The position numbers and the translations under genes were made by a program. Under the pieces are notes generated by a model. That model was not told where the DNA came from, did not search any database, and worked only from the letters and a program-made list of their open reading frames with translations. Below are positions 16,806-26,275 of a DNA stretch of 64,000 nt, in pieces; the stretch's first letter is position 1; every line of letters begins with the position of its first letter. The stretch comes from Vibrio celticus (GTDB lineage Bacteria > Pseudomonadota > Gammaproteobacteria > Enterobacterales > Vibrionaceae), in contig NZ_AP025464.1 in assembly GCF_024347335.1 (NCBI RefSeq), forward strand, positions 1,302,001 to 1,366,000, written 5' to 3'.

Positions 16806-17062
16806 ATATTCCAGTGAGTGATATTAAGAACTATTTGCAATTAGAGCGAAATGCTATCGTTTAATCCGTACGTTGTCATCATTTACTTAGAGTAGATTAT
16901 CAACAAAGCACCTTTATCTTAGTCCAACTACATTGAATCGTTGGCTACTATTGGTTGTGCTAATTTGTCTCAACAAAAGATCAAAGTCTGGTTCAACAAA
17001 ACAGCACAACCATCGATTAAGTGATTTTGCGCTAGCGAGCCAAATGAGTAGCTTTAGATCGG

Positions 17063-17932
17063 TTAGTAAAAACTCACGGGAAGGTAAAAATCGAGTTCGA
17101 ATATTTCATCACCATTAAGAAAGTGATTCTGATGATAATGCACATAGGCGGGAGTCGAGCGCTGTTTGAAACCAGATGTGGGTAGCCACTTTTCTAACAC
17201 CATACTGATCTGTGGTAGCAGTTCTCCATAACGGCCATTCAGTCGAAACACGGCATGCAAGCCTCCTGGGATCACCATCTGGTTCACAACACTGCGATAC
17301 TTAATCGGTTCATCAATCGCGATACACGCGACATAACGACACTGATCCATCTCAACCCAAGCAGGGTTTGAGTGGTGCAAACCAAATTGGCTCGAAAAAT
17401 CACGCTGTTCGGAATTCGCCCATGCTTTCAATATCAACCACGCATTGCGAATAGAGCGGTTATAACCCGTATGTCGAACATAGGCTGCCATGCGCTCAGG
17501 CACTTCAATAATCTTAGGTTCAGGTAGCACTCGCTGCGCCACATTCAAATAACCCGCCGCCACTTCGGGATCTTTCAAATAGGGCTTTTCTGCTACTTGT
17601 AAATCATGCTTACGCCACTCTCCGGGCGACATATTAAAGGTCGCTTTAAATGCTCGACTAAACGAAGACACAGAATTAAAGCCACATTTATGGGCGATCT
17701 CAACCACAGACGAGCTGGTATCAAACATCAATTGGTTGGCTGCATACTCCATTCGAGTGCGTCGGATATATTGATGCAAGGACTCCCCGACCACACTTTT
17801 AAAGGTGCGATGAAAGTGCTGTTCTGAATAGGCCGCTATTTCAGATAGCTCTTTGGCAGACAAAGGCTGACTGATGTCTTGGTGAATATGGAACAGGACA
17901 TCATTGATTCGCGATATGTGTTGACGTGACAT
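17063..17932 (-). CDS. AraC-family regulator with GyrI-like effector domain
   Basis: A 289-residue regulator with the AraC double helix-turn-helix at the N-terminus (about 8-107; YSEQHFHRTFKSVVGES and KCGFNSVSSFSRAFKATF) and a GyrI/SOUL-like small-molecule domain at about 125-289, the plan of Rob-type regulators. It is divergent from the aminotransferase gene. No Shine-Dalgarno site is visible. Instead the ATG directly abuts a tandem ~22-bp repeat that looks like an operator, suggesting autoregulation. The conserved C-terminal ELDFYLPV is near the end. Target and ligand are not known. Confidence 0.88.
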   Translation of the reverse strand: MSRQHISRINDVLFHIHQDISQPLSAKELSEIAAYSEQHFHRTFKSVVGESLHQYIRRTRMEYAANQLMFDTSSSVVEIAHKCGFNSVSSFSRAFKATFNMSPGEWRKHDLQVAEKPYLKDPEVAAGYLNVAQRVLPEPKIIEVPERMAAYVRHTGYNRSIRNAWLILKAWANSEQRDFSSQFGLHHSNPAWVEMDQCRYVACIAIDEPIKYRSVVNQMVIPGGLHAVFRLNGRYGELLPQISMVLEKWLPTSGFKQRSTPAYVHYHQNHFLNGDEIFELDFYLPVSFY

Positions 17933-17977
17933 TGTTTAAATAGCATAAATGGACATGTTTAAGAGCATAAACGGACA
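17933..17977. promoter_or_regulatory. Tandem ~22-bp direct repeat, candidate AraC-type operator
   Basis: Two adjoining copies (17933-17955 and 17956-17977) share the pattern TGTTTAA..AGCATAAAYGGACA, differing at about two positions plus one inserted base. Tandem direct repeats about two helical turns apart are how AraC-family dimers usually bind. They lie between the divergent regulator and the aminotransferase gene, abutting the regulator start codon. Confidence 0.55.
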
Positions 17978-18047
17978 CGCTAGTTTTTACAATTGCCGTG
18001 TAATATCAAGCGATAGAATAAAAACGATAAACGACGAGACACAACAC

Positions 18048-19199
18048 ATGGAAATCGCACAGTCATTACAACAGATTCAATCTTCATACATTCGAGAGAT
18101 CCTCGCAGCCGCAAGTGATCCAAATGTCATCTCATTGGCCGGTGGTTTACCGGACGAGAAGACATTCCCTATCGATTTAATGAAGCCAACGCTAGAAAAT
18201 CTAGCGAATATGCCTGAAGTTTTCCAATACGGTTCTACTGCCGGCTACGGCCCGTTGCTTGACCACCTAACACAAAGCTACCAATTGCCAGAGTCACACA
18301 CGGCAATGATTTGTACTGGCTCTCAGCAAGGTTTGGATTTGATTGCACGTGCGTATGTAGACCCGGGTGATGTGGTTGTGATGGAAGCGCCAAGCTACTT
18401 AGGTGCGATGCAGGTGTTTGGCCTAGTTCAAGCAAACATTGCGACCGTGTCTCAAACTGAATTTGGCCCGAACCTAGACGAACTGGAAACGTGCTTTGCA
18501 CAGCAATCACCGAAGATGTTCTATGCCGTGCCTGATTTCCACAACCCAACCGGTGTGTGCTGGGCAACAGAAACTCGTCAAAAAGTCGCTGAGCTGTGTA
18601 TCAAATACAACGTGGCATTCATTGAAGATGCACCATACCGTGAGCTGCGTTTCACAGGTACAGAACTGCCGTTGGTTTCTTCGTTCTGCCATGATAACTC
18701 TATCGTTCTTCGTTCATTCTCTAAGATTGCATCGCCAGGTTTACGTATTGGCGCAGTAACAGGCAAACGCAGCTACCTTGAGCCACTGATTAAAGTGAAG
18801 CAAGGCGCTGACTTACACTCAAGTGTACCTATGCAAGCGCTGCTTGTCGGTCTTCTAAAACATGAAGACTTCAACGTACACATGGAAAACATTCGCACTC
18901 TATACAAGTCTCGTTATGAGGTGCTGTTCTCAGAACTAGAGAAACAACTGCCTGCAGATTGCGTCTTAAAAGCCGTAGATGGCGGGATGTTCATTTGGGT
19001 TGAGATCCCAGAGTGCGACACCTTCGAACTGGCTAAAACTCTACTTTCGAATGGTGTAGCGGTTGTACCAAGCCCTGTATTCTATCCAAAGGCCGATGAA
19101 GCTAAAGCTGCACTGCGCTTAAACTTCACCAACGCCAACCCAGAAGAATTGACGGAAGCGGTAAAACGCTTAGCGGAAGTACTGAACCAAGCGAAATAG
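18048..19199 (+). CDS. PLP-dependent aminotransferase, class I/II (2-aminoadipate-type)
   Basis: A fold-type I aminotransferase of 383 residues, related to the catalytic domain of MocR/LysN-type enzymes but without a DNA-binding domain. Visible features are SLAGGLPDEKTFP near the N-terminus, the cofactor-binding stretch GSQQGLDLIAR, the DFHNPTG motif (about 163-169), DAPYREL, and the PLP lysine in SFSKIASPGLRIG (about Lys226). The frame is open from 17949, but ATG 18048 starts the conserved region and leaves a sensible leader. Its neighbour is the divergent AraC/GyrI regulator with a shared tandem repeat. The amino acid substrate is not determined. Confidence 0.85.
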   Translation: MEIAQSLQQIQSSYIREILAAASDPNVISLAGGLPDEKTFPIDLMKPTLENLANMPEVFQYGSTAGYGPLLDHLTQSYQLPESHTAMICTGSQQGLDLIARAYVDPGDVVVMEAPSYLGAMQVFGLVQANIATVSQTEFGPNLDELETCFAQQSPKMFYAVPDFHNPTGVCWATETRQKVAELCIKYNVAFIEDAPYRELRFTGTELPLVSSFCHDNSIVLRSFSKIASPGLRIGAVTGKRSYLEPLIKVKQGADLHSSVPMQALLVGLLKHEDFNVHMENIRTLYKSRYEVLFSELEKQLPADCVLKAVDGGMFIWVEIPECDTFELAKTLLSNGVAVVPSPVFYPKADEAKAALRLNFTNANPEELTEAVKRLAEVLNQAK

Positions 19200-19223
19200 C
19201 TATTTATGTAAGGCTAACTTGAT

Positions 19224-19260
19224 AAAAAAGCAAAAGGCTTGCTAAATTTCACAGCAAGCC
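19224..19260 (-). terminator. Terminator between the aminotransferase and GH3 genes
   Basis: An 8-bp stem GGCTTGCT / AGCAAGCC has a T-rich tail (TTTTGCTTTTTT) on the minus strand, serving the GH3 gene ending at 19403. On the plus strand the tail is poor, so it ends aminotransferase transcripts less well. Confidence 0.55.
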
Positions 19261-19402
19261 CAAGCCCTTTAATTTGATACTTGTTTTACTTATTGGTTAA
19301 CGCTTTGATTGCACTAACCCACCTACACAGCAAGCTGTAGTATCGCGCTTTTTATCACATTTTTTAATAGCAGATAATGACCGTAAAAGTAGAAAATTAA
19401 AG

Positions 19403-21766
19403 CTACAGCAACAACTCTTCGACTTCACACACCATTTTCCAGTTTTTAGGCAACACGTGCTTGTCGCCTTGAACCTTCACGGTGACGCGATGTTCAATCT
19501 GGCTAGATGAACGCCCTATCATAAGTTCAAATTCCCCACCTTCAACCACACGACGGTGCTGACCATCAGTAAAGTTAAGCATGTCGACAGGTAAACGGAA
19601 CATCACTGTTTTTGTTTGTCCTGCTTGAACCGATACTTTGTAGAATCCTTTAAGCTCCTTCACTGGACGAACCACTGAACAAATTTTGTCGCGCACATAC
19701 AATTGCACGACTTCAGCACCATCGCGACTGCCACTGTTGGTCACATCAACGCTCACTTCGATCATATCGTCAAATGTAACCTCGTCACCATTAAGCGATA
19801 CATTGGCGTAATCAAATTGGGTATAACTGAGACCATAGCCAAAGTTATACGCCGAACCGAAGTGGTAAGCAATCGGGGTACCCGCACTCTTTAGCTTGTG
19901 ATTGTAGAAATATGGTACGGCTCCAACGTTCTTTGGAATAGACAAGGTTAAGCGACCACTCGGGTTGACTTTGCCCGAAAGGACATCGCATATAGCGCTT
20001 GCGCCCTCTTGCCCAGGAGCCCAGCCATACACGATCGCAGCGGCCTCCTCTTCTGCTCTTCCTAATTGATATGGTCGTCCTCCGGTAACGAGCACAACAA
20101 TCGGTTTGCCCGTGTCCAGTAGTTCGTTGAGCATCTGTTGCTGCACACCTGGCAACATTAGCGAGTCAGTATCAGAACCTTCACCCACAGTGCCAGTTTG
20201 GAACAACCCAGCAAGGTCGCCAACACAAGCTACAACCACATCGCTGTTCATCGCGACATCAACCGCACCCGCGATATGAGAGGTGTCTTGGCTAATTGGT
20301 GATGTCATCGCTTGCCCAATCGCAAGGTCAACGTCTCCTGGGAAAACAGGCGCATTGGCGTGACGTTCAGTTAATATTTCGCAGCCTTTATGATAATTCA
20401 CTGATTCAAACTGTTTTTGGAAGATGTTCAACAAGGTTTTAGACACTTGTTCATCGCTATCAGATTCGCTCAAAATTAGATGTACAGGGAAACTGTAGCC
20501 TCCTAGCAACGCCAATTGATCGTCAACTGTCGCACCTACCAAACCGAGGGTCGTTTTGGTATTAAGTGGCAAGATGCCATCGTTTTTAAGCAGCACTATG
20601 GATTCACTCGCGATTTGATAAGCGAGTTCACGGCTAGATTCCGTATGTAAAGGCGTAGTAGGAACTTCGCAATATGGATTTTCGAACAAACCCATTTCGA
20701 ATTTAACGCTTAAGACCCTAGCCACAATTTCGTCGATTTTTTCAATTGAAATAAAGCCTTGATCAACGGCGTTAGTCAGGCGTTCCGCGCAGGCATCGTC
20801 AGGAAGTTCGATGTCTAAGCCCGCATTAAATGCAAGCGCCGCCGCTTGTGCGTTGTCTTCTGCAATTGCATGATGCGACGCAAGCAATTCGACGCCACCA
20901 TAATCAGCAACAACAAGCCCATCAAATCCCCACTCTTCTCTTAACACTTGCGTCAATAAATGATGAGAAGCGTGGCAAGGTTCGCCATCAAGGTCATGGT
21001 ACGCAGGCATTACCGAACCCGCATTAGCGAGTTTGACCGCCATTTCGAATGGCAACATGAATGTATCGTTGAGTTCTCTAAAACCAAGATTTACAGGCGC
21101 GTGATTACGCGCGCCCTCACTGGCTGAATGACCAACGTAATGCTTGAGTGTGGCAAACACATCTCGGTTTGGCCCTTGCAAACCGCTCACATAATGACTT
21201 GCCATTACACCAGCGTGATAAGGATCTTCGCCTAATGTTTCTTCTGTTCTTCCCCACCGCACATCACGCGATACATCAAGAACGGGAGCTAAACCTTGCT
21301 TTGCCCCAACCATTTTAACTTGTCGGCCAATATCGGCTGCCGCTGCTTCAATCAAAGCCGGGTTCCATGTGTGCCCATAGTTTAGTGACGATGGATATAA
21401 CGTTGCACCTTGCGCCATTAAACCCACTAAACATTCCTCGTGAGGAATCGCAGGAATGCCTAAGCGCGTTTGCTCAACCAAATATTGCTGAAACTTATTG
21501 AGCGCTTTAACGCCCGCTTGTGCATCAACAGTATGGGTACCAAGTGCGCGTGTAATTTGGCCCAAACCATGCTTGATTTTGTCATCTAGGCTGCGCGAGT
21601 CAGTGCCAGAAACCATTTCCAAACCGCGTTCTTTATGATCGCCATTTTCATCTAACAGCAGCCACTGCGCGCCGAGTTGAGCTATTTTTTCTTCTAACGT
21701 CATGCGAGCCAATAGGTCTTCCACTCGCTGTGCCACTGAATATTCCGGTTGTTTGTAAATCACCAT
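19403..21766 (-). CDS. Glycoside hydrolase family 3, probable beta-xylosidase or beta-glucosidase
   Basis: A 787-residue GH3 enzyme without a signal peptide, so probably cytoplasmic, releasing xylose or glucose from the ends of imported oligosaccharides. It has the three-part GH3 layout: TIM barrel (about 1-360) with APVLDVSRDVRWGRTEET and the nucleophile Asp in GLVVADYGGV (about Asp288), the alpha/beta sandwich (about 390-620), and the C-terminal fibronectin III-like domain (about 680-760, DGAEVVQLYVRD). A GAGGTG site precedes the ATG. It follows the XylR-like regulator gene on the same strand, within the xylan locus, which favours xylosidase activity. Confidence 0.88.
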   Translation of the reverse strand: MVIYKQPEYSVAQRVEDLLARMTLEEKIAQLGAQWLLLDENGDHKERGLEMVSGTDSRSLDDKIKHGLGQITRALGTHTVDAQAGVKALNKFQQYLVEQTRLGIPAIPHEECLVGLMAQGATLYPSSLNYGHTWNPALIEAAAADIGRQVKMVGAKQGLAPVLDVSRDVRWGRTEETLGEDPYHAGVMASHYVSGLQGPNRDVFATLKHYVGHSASEGARNHAPVNLGFRELNDTFMLPFEMAVKLANAGSVMPAYHDLDGEPCHASHHLLTQVLREEWGFDGLVVADYGGVELLASHHAIAEDNAQAAALAFNAGLDIELPDDACAERLTNAVDQGFISIEKIDEIVARVLSVKFEMGLFENPYCEVPTTPLHTESSRELAYQIASESIVLLKNDGILPLNTKTTLGLVGATVDDQLALLGGYSFPVHLILSESDSDEQVSKTLLNIFQKQFESVNYHKGCEILTERHANAPVFPGDVDLAIGQAMTSPISQDTSHIAGAVDVAMNSDVVVACVGDLAGLFQTGTVGEGSDTDSLMLPGVQQQMLNELLDTGKPIVVLVTGGRPYQLGRAEEEAAAIVYGWAPGQEGASAICDVLSGKVNPSGRLTLSIPKNVGAVPYFYNHKLKSAGTPIAYHFGSAYNFGYGLSYTQFDYANVSLNGDEVTFDDMIEVSVDVTNSGSRDGAEVVQLYVRDKICSVVRPVKELKGFYKVSVQAGQTKTVMFRLPVDMLNFTDGQHRRVVEGGEFELMIGRSSSQIEHRVTVKVQGDKHVLPKNWKMVCEVEELLL

Positions 21767-21889
21767 TGTTCACCTCTATATGATGTATGGCGTTACTATC
21801 TCCGAAATTCATATTCAATACGTTAAGGTAAAACTCACTTACGAAATCCAACATGAAGCTTGCCAGATTCATAACAGTTGAGGGGGAAA

Positions 21890-22990
21890 TCAGGTAAAAC
21901 GGTTGTTATTTTGCCTAAATGCTATAGGAGTGAGCCCAAATTGCTTAATGAAAACTTGAGATAAATAAGACTGACTTGGGTAACCCACCTGCTTCGCGAT
22001 AACTTCCAGTTTTTCAGATGTTGTAGACAATAGTTGTTTTACCTTTTCTAATCGAAGGCGCGTTACGTAATGGTGCGCCGTCACACCATGTGCGATCAAA
22101 AATCGCGTATCCAAGGTTTTACGAGACACTCGACAATGATCCGTCACCTGTTTGATTTTGATATTGAGATGGTAATGATTTCGAATATACCCTTCCGCTT
22201 TAATGACTATCTGGTCTGCATTATCTTGCGAAATGGTAGTGTGCCCTTGAATCAATTTATACGACGAGAACTTAGTATGGTGCGGCTTTTTAAAGCGCAG
22301 CGTTTTCTGTAAGGTTTCTACACATAATTTGCCCAATTCGACGGGGTTAAGCTCAACCGAACTGAGTGGCATCGGCGATAACATTCGCTCGGTGTCATCA
22401 TAATCGGTGCCGATGATCGATACGTCTTCGGGCACGCTCACACCTAATGTGTGGCACAAATTTGCAAGACGGCGCGCTGAGCGATCAGATGAACAATACA
22501 CTCCCATCGGAAACGCTTTGTTGTGTATTGCTTTTTCTACGTCATCGACAACCGCAAGCCCCGCGGCTTGCGCGGTTTGTTTAAATGAAACATGGCGCTC
22601 CTTACTCCACGGGAACACACAATCTTGTTGGTTAGCAAAATAACCGACACTTGTAATCCCTGTGGCTTCAAGCCCTTGCAATGCGGTAATCGCTAACCCT
22701 CTGTTATCTAAAATCACAGAAGACAAACGAGAAGGAATCACCTCAATTTGGTGATTGCTGTACACGACGGCTTTTGCCGACAATGAATCAACGATGTGAT
22801 TAATATGCGGTTTGTCGTAATCCGCAATAACGTAGTCCCACTCGCGTGACAAGATGTATTCCAAATTTGATGAGCACTCTAAATGAAGCTCTACCTTGAT
22901 GCTCGACTCATCGACTTTAGCCTTGATGCCTTTCAATATTTCGCGGTCGTAATAGATCATACTGTCTAACAGCAACAACAACGTCTTCAC
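21890..22990 (-). CDS. XylR-like regulator 1 (sugar-binding domain plus AraC HTH)
   Basis: A 366-residue regulator with a LacI/ribose-binding-protein-like domain (about 1-255; LLLLDSMIYYDREILKGIK at the start) and a C-terminal AraC helix-turn-helix pair (about 260-366; CRVSRKTLDTRF and QVGYPSQSYLSQVFIKQFG). The frame is open to 23071, but GTG 22990 follows a GGAG site, gives a protein the same size as its paralogue at 41135-42232, and avoids coding through the terminator at 23041-23066. It lies between the GPH transporter and GH3 genes on the same strand and probably senses xylose or a xylo-oligosaccharide to activate them. Confidence 0.82.
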   Translation of the reverse strand: MKTLLLLLDSMIYYDREILKGIKAKVDESSIKVELHLECSSNLEYILSREWDYVIADYDKPHINHIVDSLSAKAVVYSNHQIEVIPSRLSSVILDNRGLAITALQGLEATGITSVGYFANQQDCVFPWSKERHVSFKQTAQAAGLAVVDDVEKAIHNKAFPMGVYCSSDRSARRLANLCHTLGVSVPEDVSIIGTDYDDTERMLSPMPLSSVELNPVELGKLCVETLQKTLRFKKPHHTKFSSYKLIQGHTTISQDNADQIVIKAEGYIRNHYHLNIKIKQVTDHCRVSRKTLDTRFLIAHGVTAHHYVTRLRLEKVKQLLSTTSEKLEVIAKQVGYPSQSYLSQVFIKQFGLTPIAFRQNNNRFT

Positions 22991-23040
22991 TCTTTTTTTC
23001 TCCAATGATGCACTGAGGAATATCGCTCCCTTCAGATAGC

Positions 23041-23066
23041 AAAAATGCCCCACAACTAAGTGGGGC
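23041..23066 (-). terminator. Rho-independent terminator of the GPH transporter gene
   Basis: On the minus strand the stem GCCCCAC / GTGGGGC with a 6-nt loop is followed by ATTTTTGC. It separates the transporter (ending at 23142) from the regulator starting at 22990. Confidence 0.8.
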
Positions 23067-23141
23067 AACAAGAGTTCATCAGGAGCGATAAACTCTGGGG
23101 GTTAGGTCGTTCCGCTCTGTGCTCGATGGTATAGACGAGTT

Positions 23142-24530
23142 TTATCCTAGCTCAGCGTTATGCACACTTACTTTCTGTTCTTGCTTCAACTTGGCATCAA
23201 GTACTAGCAACGCTTTAATTTGGTCGAGCTTCTTGTTATCTAATCGATAGAACATCATAAATATTGCCAAAGAAGCAAATATGATGCCTGGTATTACCGT
23301 AAATAATAAGTTAATGGCCGTCACGACCTGATCTGACTGAGTTTCTGCTCCGCCTATATATCCTGCACCAGCGAGAATCCACCCTACTGACGCGCCTCCG
23401 ATTGCAATACCTAATTTAATCGCAAACAAGTTGGTAGAAAACACCATGCCACTCAAAGAACGATTGCTGCGTGTTTTTTCATAGTCAACCACATCTGACA
23501 TCATGCTCCACAAAATAGGCGTAGTGCTCATTTGAATCACACCAAGCATTATGACTAACGCAAATACCATATAGATATTCGTTGGATCAACTAAGAACAA
23601 TAATGCCGACAAAAAACCAGAAACTACAATTAAGACACGATAGATTTTAGGCTTATCAAATCTACCGAGTAACGGTGCTGAAGCCATTGCACCTACAATA
23701 TTCGCCAACATACCTGCAACCATGAATGTGGTGGCAAGATCCGCTCTCCCCATCACAGTATTAACGTAATACATTGTTGAGGCGCCTTTTAGCACTACAC
23801 CAGTAAGTAAAACAACGTTAACAATGAACAGCACTCGCCATTGGTTGTTTTTCATCAATAGCTTTAAATCGTCAACCACTGATTGCTTAGCTTCGTCCTC
23901 AGGAACACATCGCTCTCTTGTGTTCGCAAAACTAAAGAAGAACAATCCTATTGCGCCTAATCCCATAATGGCCATTGCGCCAACGTAACCTTTTTGAACA
24001 TCACCTTGCCCAATAACGTCGACTAAAGGAAGCGCAACCATTGCAACTACTAACCCCCCCGCCGTACTCAACGCAAATCGATAAGATTGCAATGACGTTC
24101 GTTCACTTGAATCGTTAGTCATAGCATTTGCCATTGCGCAATAAGGAACATTAATGGCGGTATACATGAGTGTAAGGAAAATGTAAGACGCATACGCATA
24201 AATAATTTTGCCAGTCTCACCAAAGTCAGGCGTATAGAAAGCAAACATACATGCTGCACCGAAAGGAACCGCCATCCATAAGAGATAAGGGCGGTAACGG
24301 CCATGTTTGGTACGGGTTCTATCTACAATCGAACCCATGAGTGGGTCTGTCACTGCATCAATAAAACGAACAAGAAGAAACATAGTGCCCATGTGTGCAG
24401 GAGATAAACCATAAATATCCGTATAAAAGTAAGCAAGAAACAACATCACGGTTTGCCATACAAAATTACAACCAGTATCACCTAAGCCGTAAGCAACCTT
24501 TTCTCTTACCGATAATTTAATCGTGTTCAT
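23142..24530 (-). CDS. GPH-family sugar:cation symporter (MelB/XynP-like)
   Basis: A 462-residue inner-membrane transporter of the glycoside-pentoside-hexuronide family with 12 predicted membrane segments. The first loop region KVAYGLGDTGCNFVWQ and the segment FIDAVTDPLMGSIVDRTRTKHGRYRPYLLW (about 55-85) are hallmark GPH motifs. ATG 24530 has a GGAG site; the frame extends 6 codons further. The cargo is probably xylo-oligosaccharide or xyloside, because it faces xylA and GH43 genes and is followed by a XylR-like regulator. Xylose itself is possible, since no xylFGH or xylE is present in the window. Confidence 0.88.
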   Translation of the reverse strand: MNTIKLSVREKVAYGLGDTGCNFVWQTVMLFLAYFYTDIYGLSPAHMGTMFLLVRFIDAVTDPLMGSIVDRTRTKHGRYRPYLLWMAVPFGAACMFAFYTPDFGETGKIIYAYASYIFLTLMYTAINVPYCAMANAMTNDSSERTSLQSYRFALSTAGGLVVAMVALPLVDVIGQGDVQKGYVGAMAIMGLGAIGLFFFSFANTRERCVPEDEAKQSVVDDLKLLMKNNQWRVLFIVNVVLLTGVVLKGASTMYYVNTVMGRADLATTFMVAGMLANIVGAMASAPLLGRFDKPKIYRVLIVVSGFLSALLFLVDPTNIYMVFALVIMLGVIQMSTTPILWSMMSDVVDYEKTRSNRSLSGMVFSTNLFAIKLGIAIGGASVGWILAGAGYIGGAETQSDQVVTAINLLFTVIPGIIFASLAIFMMFYRLDNKKLDQIKALLVLDAKLKQEQKVSVHNAELG

Positions 24531-24870
24531 TCTTTCTCCAGGGGACAATATTTATCTGGTTGTCATTGTTCTAGCTCTGATAAAAATTATCAATTTGCTC
24601 AATTTCGTAACATCATTACGATATTTATTATGTGTGATTTAACTCAATTATTCCAACAAACATAATTGGTTACAACTATAAAAATCAAAGAGTTAAAAAA
24701 CATTCAATATTAGAAAATATAGATATAAGTGTTTTTTGAGAGGTTGAGCACATTTAATAAATTCAAGAAATTTGGTATCAAAAAACATAATTGATGAGGC
24801 CATTAAAAAAAGAAAATATAGCTCACGAAATACGTTCACACCGATTAAACGACTAACTGGAACTTTAGCT
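24531..24870. other. Divergent promoter region, GPH transporter and xylA copy 1
   Basis: These 340 AT-rich bases separate two divergent sugar genes and must hold both promoters. A CRP-like site lies at 24633-24648. A CACATTTAA motif near 24748 also occurs upstream of the second xylA (near 43628) and could be part of a common regulator site. No gene is supported here. Confidence 0.5.
24633..24648. promoter_or_regulatory. CRP-like site
   Basis: TGTGATTTAACTCAAT matches the CRP consensus TGTGA-N6-TCACA in the left arm fully and in three of five bases of the right arm. Its place between divergent sugar genes is typical for catabolite control. Confidence 0.35.
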
Positions 24871-26189
24871 ATGACTGATTTCTTTAAACACATTAATAAA
24901 ATTCAATTTGAAGGCACTGAATCTTCGAACCCACTTGCATTCCGTCATTACGATGCCGACAAGATGATCCTTGGCAAAAGCATGAAAGACCACCTTCGTT
25001 TTGCTGCGTGTTACTGGCACAACTTCTGTTGGCCGGGCTCTGATGTTTTCGGTGCTGGCACATTCGACCGCCCTTGGCACAAAAATGGCGACGCCATGGA
25101 AATGGCAAAAATGAAAGCCGATGCCGCGTTCGACTTCTTCTCTAAACTCGACGTTCCTTATTACTGTTTCCACGACACCGATGTGGCACCAGAAGGCAAC
25201 TCCATCAAGGAGTACGTAAACAACTTCAAGCAATGGTTGATGTGCTTGAGCAAAAGCAATCGGAAACCGGACTTAAGTTGCTTTGGGGTACAGCAAACGC
25301 TTTCTCTAACCCACGTTACATGTCGGGTGCGGGTACTAACCCTGATCCGAAAGTATTCGCTTACGCGGCAACGCAAATCTTCAACGCGATGGGCGCAACT
25401 CAACGCTTAGGTGGCGAAAACTACGTTTTATGGGGTGGTCGTGAAGGTTACGAAACTCTACTAAACACTGACTTACGCCAAGAACGCGAGCAGTTGGGCC
25501 GCCTAATGCAGATGGTGGTTGAGCATAAACATAAGATTGGCTTTAAAGGGGCGATTTTAATTGAACCTAAACCACAAGAGCCAACAAAACACCAATACGA
25601 TTATGATACCGCAACAGTTTACGGTTTCTTGAAACAGTTCGGCTTAGAGAACGAAATCAAGGTGAACATTGAAGCGAACCACGCCACACTTGCGGGTCAC
25701 AGCTTCCATCATGAAGTTGCGACTGCAACGTCTTTAGGACTATTTGGTTCTATCGATGCGAACCGTGGCGACCCTCAACTAGGTTGGGATACCGACCAAT
25801 TCCCGAACAGCGTGGAAGAAAACACGTTAGTCATGTACGAAATTCTTAAAGCAGGTGGTTTCACTACAGGTGGCTTCAACTTTGATGCTCGGGTTCGTCG
25901 TCCTTCCATTGATGGCGAAGACTTGTTCCACGGCCACATTGGCGGCATGGACACTATGGCATTGTCTTTAGAGCGCGCTGCCGACATGATTGAAAATGAC
26001 GTGTTATCTAAGAAAATTGCTCAACGTTATGCGGGTTGGAATGAAGACCTAGGCAAGAAGATCCTAAGCGGTGACCTTAACCTTGAAACGCTAGCTAAGC
26101 ATGCTGTCGACAGCAACATTTCTCCGGTTAAAACATCTGGCCAACAAGAACATCTAGAAAACATTGTCAACGGTTTCATCTACAAGTAA
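24871..26189 (+). pseudogene. xylA: Xylose isomerase copy 1, frameshifted
   Basis: This copy is almost identical to the intact xylA at 43735-45054 but lacks one C near 25227 (CTTCAAG here, CTTCCAAG there). The first 118 or so codons are normal, then about 60 wrong residues follow before TAG at 25408-25410. The correct frame resumes to the natural end at 26189. A comparison by eye finds only about four further substitutions between codon 11 and the last few codons. The first 5-6 codons, the last 2 codons and both flanks differ clearly, so the shared block is confined to the coding region, as expected after gene conversion. The start has a GGAA site. A sequencing error is possible and must be excluded. 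Confidence 0.85.
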
Positions 26190-26210
26190 TTGTTAGGCGT
26201 TGTTTAGACC

Positions 26211-26254
26211 AAGTCCAAGTGTTCTCAGGGGGAGTATCACTTGGACTTTTTTAT
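26211..26254 (+). terminator. Rho-independent terminator between xylA copy 1 and GH43 gene
   Basis: A perfect 11-bp stem AAGTCCAAGTG / CACTTGGACTT with a 17-nt loop is followed by TTTT. It ends only about 22 nt before the GH43 start codon, so the GH43 gene would depend on readthrough or on antitermination. Confidence 0.85.
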
Positions 26255-26275
26255 ATCTACGATAACGAGATCATC

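Noticed and set aside
22991..23071. 27-codon N-terminal extension of XylR-like regulator 1
   Set aside because: It is coded by the upstream terminator hairpin, lacks similarity to the paralogue, and GTG 22990 has a better ribosome site.
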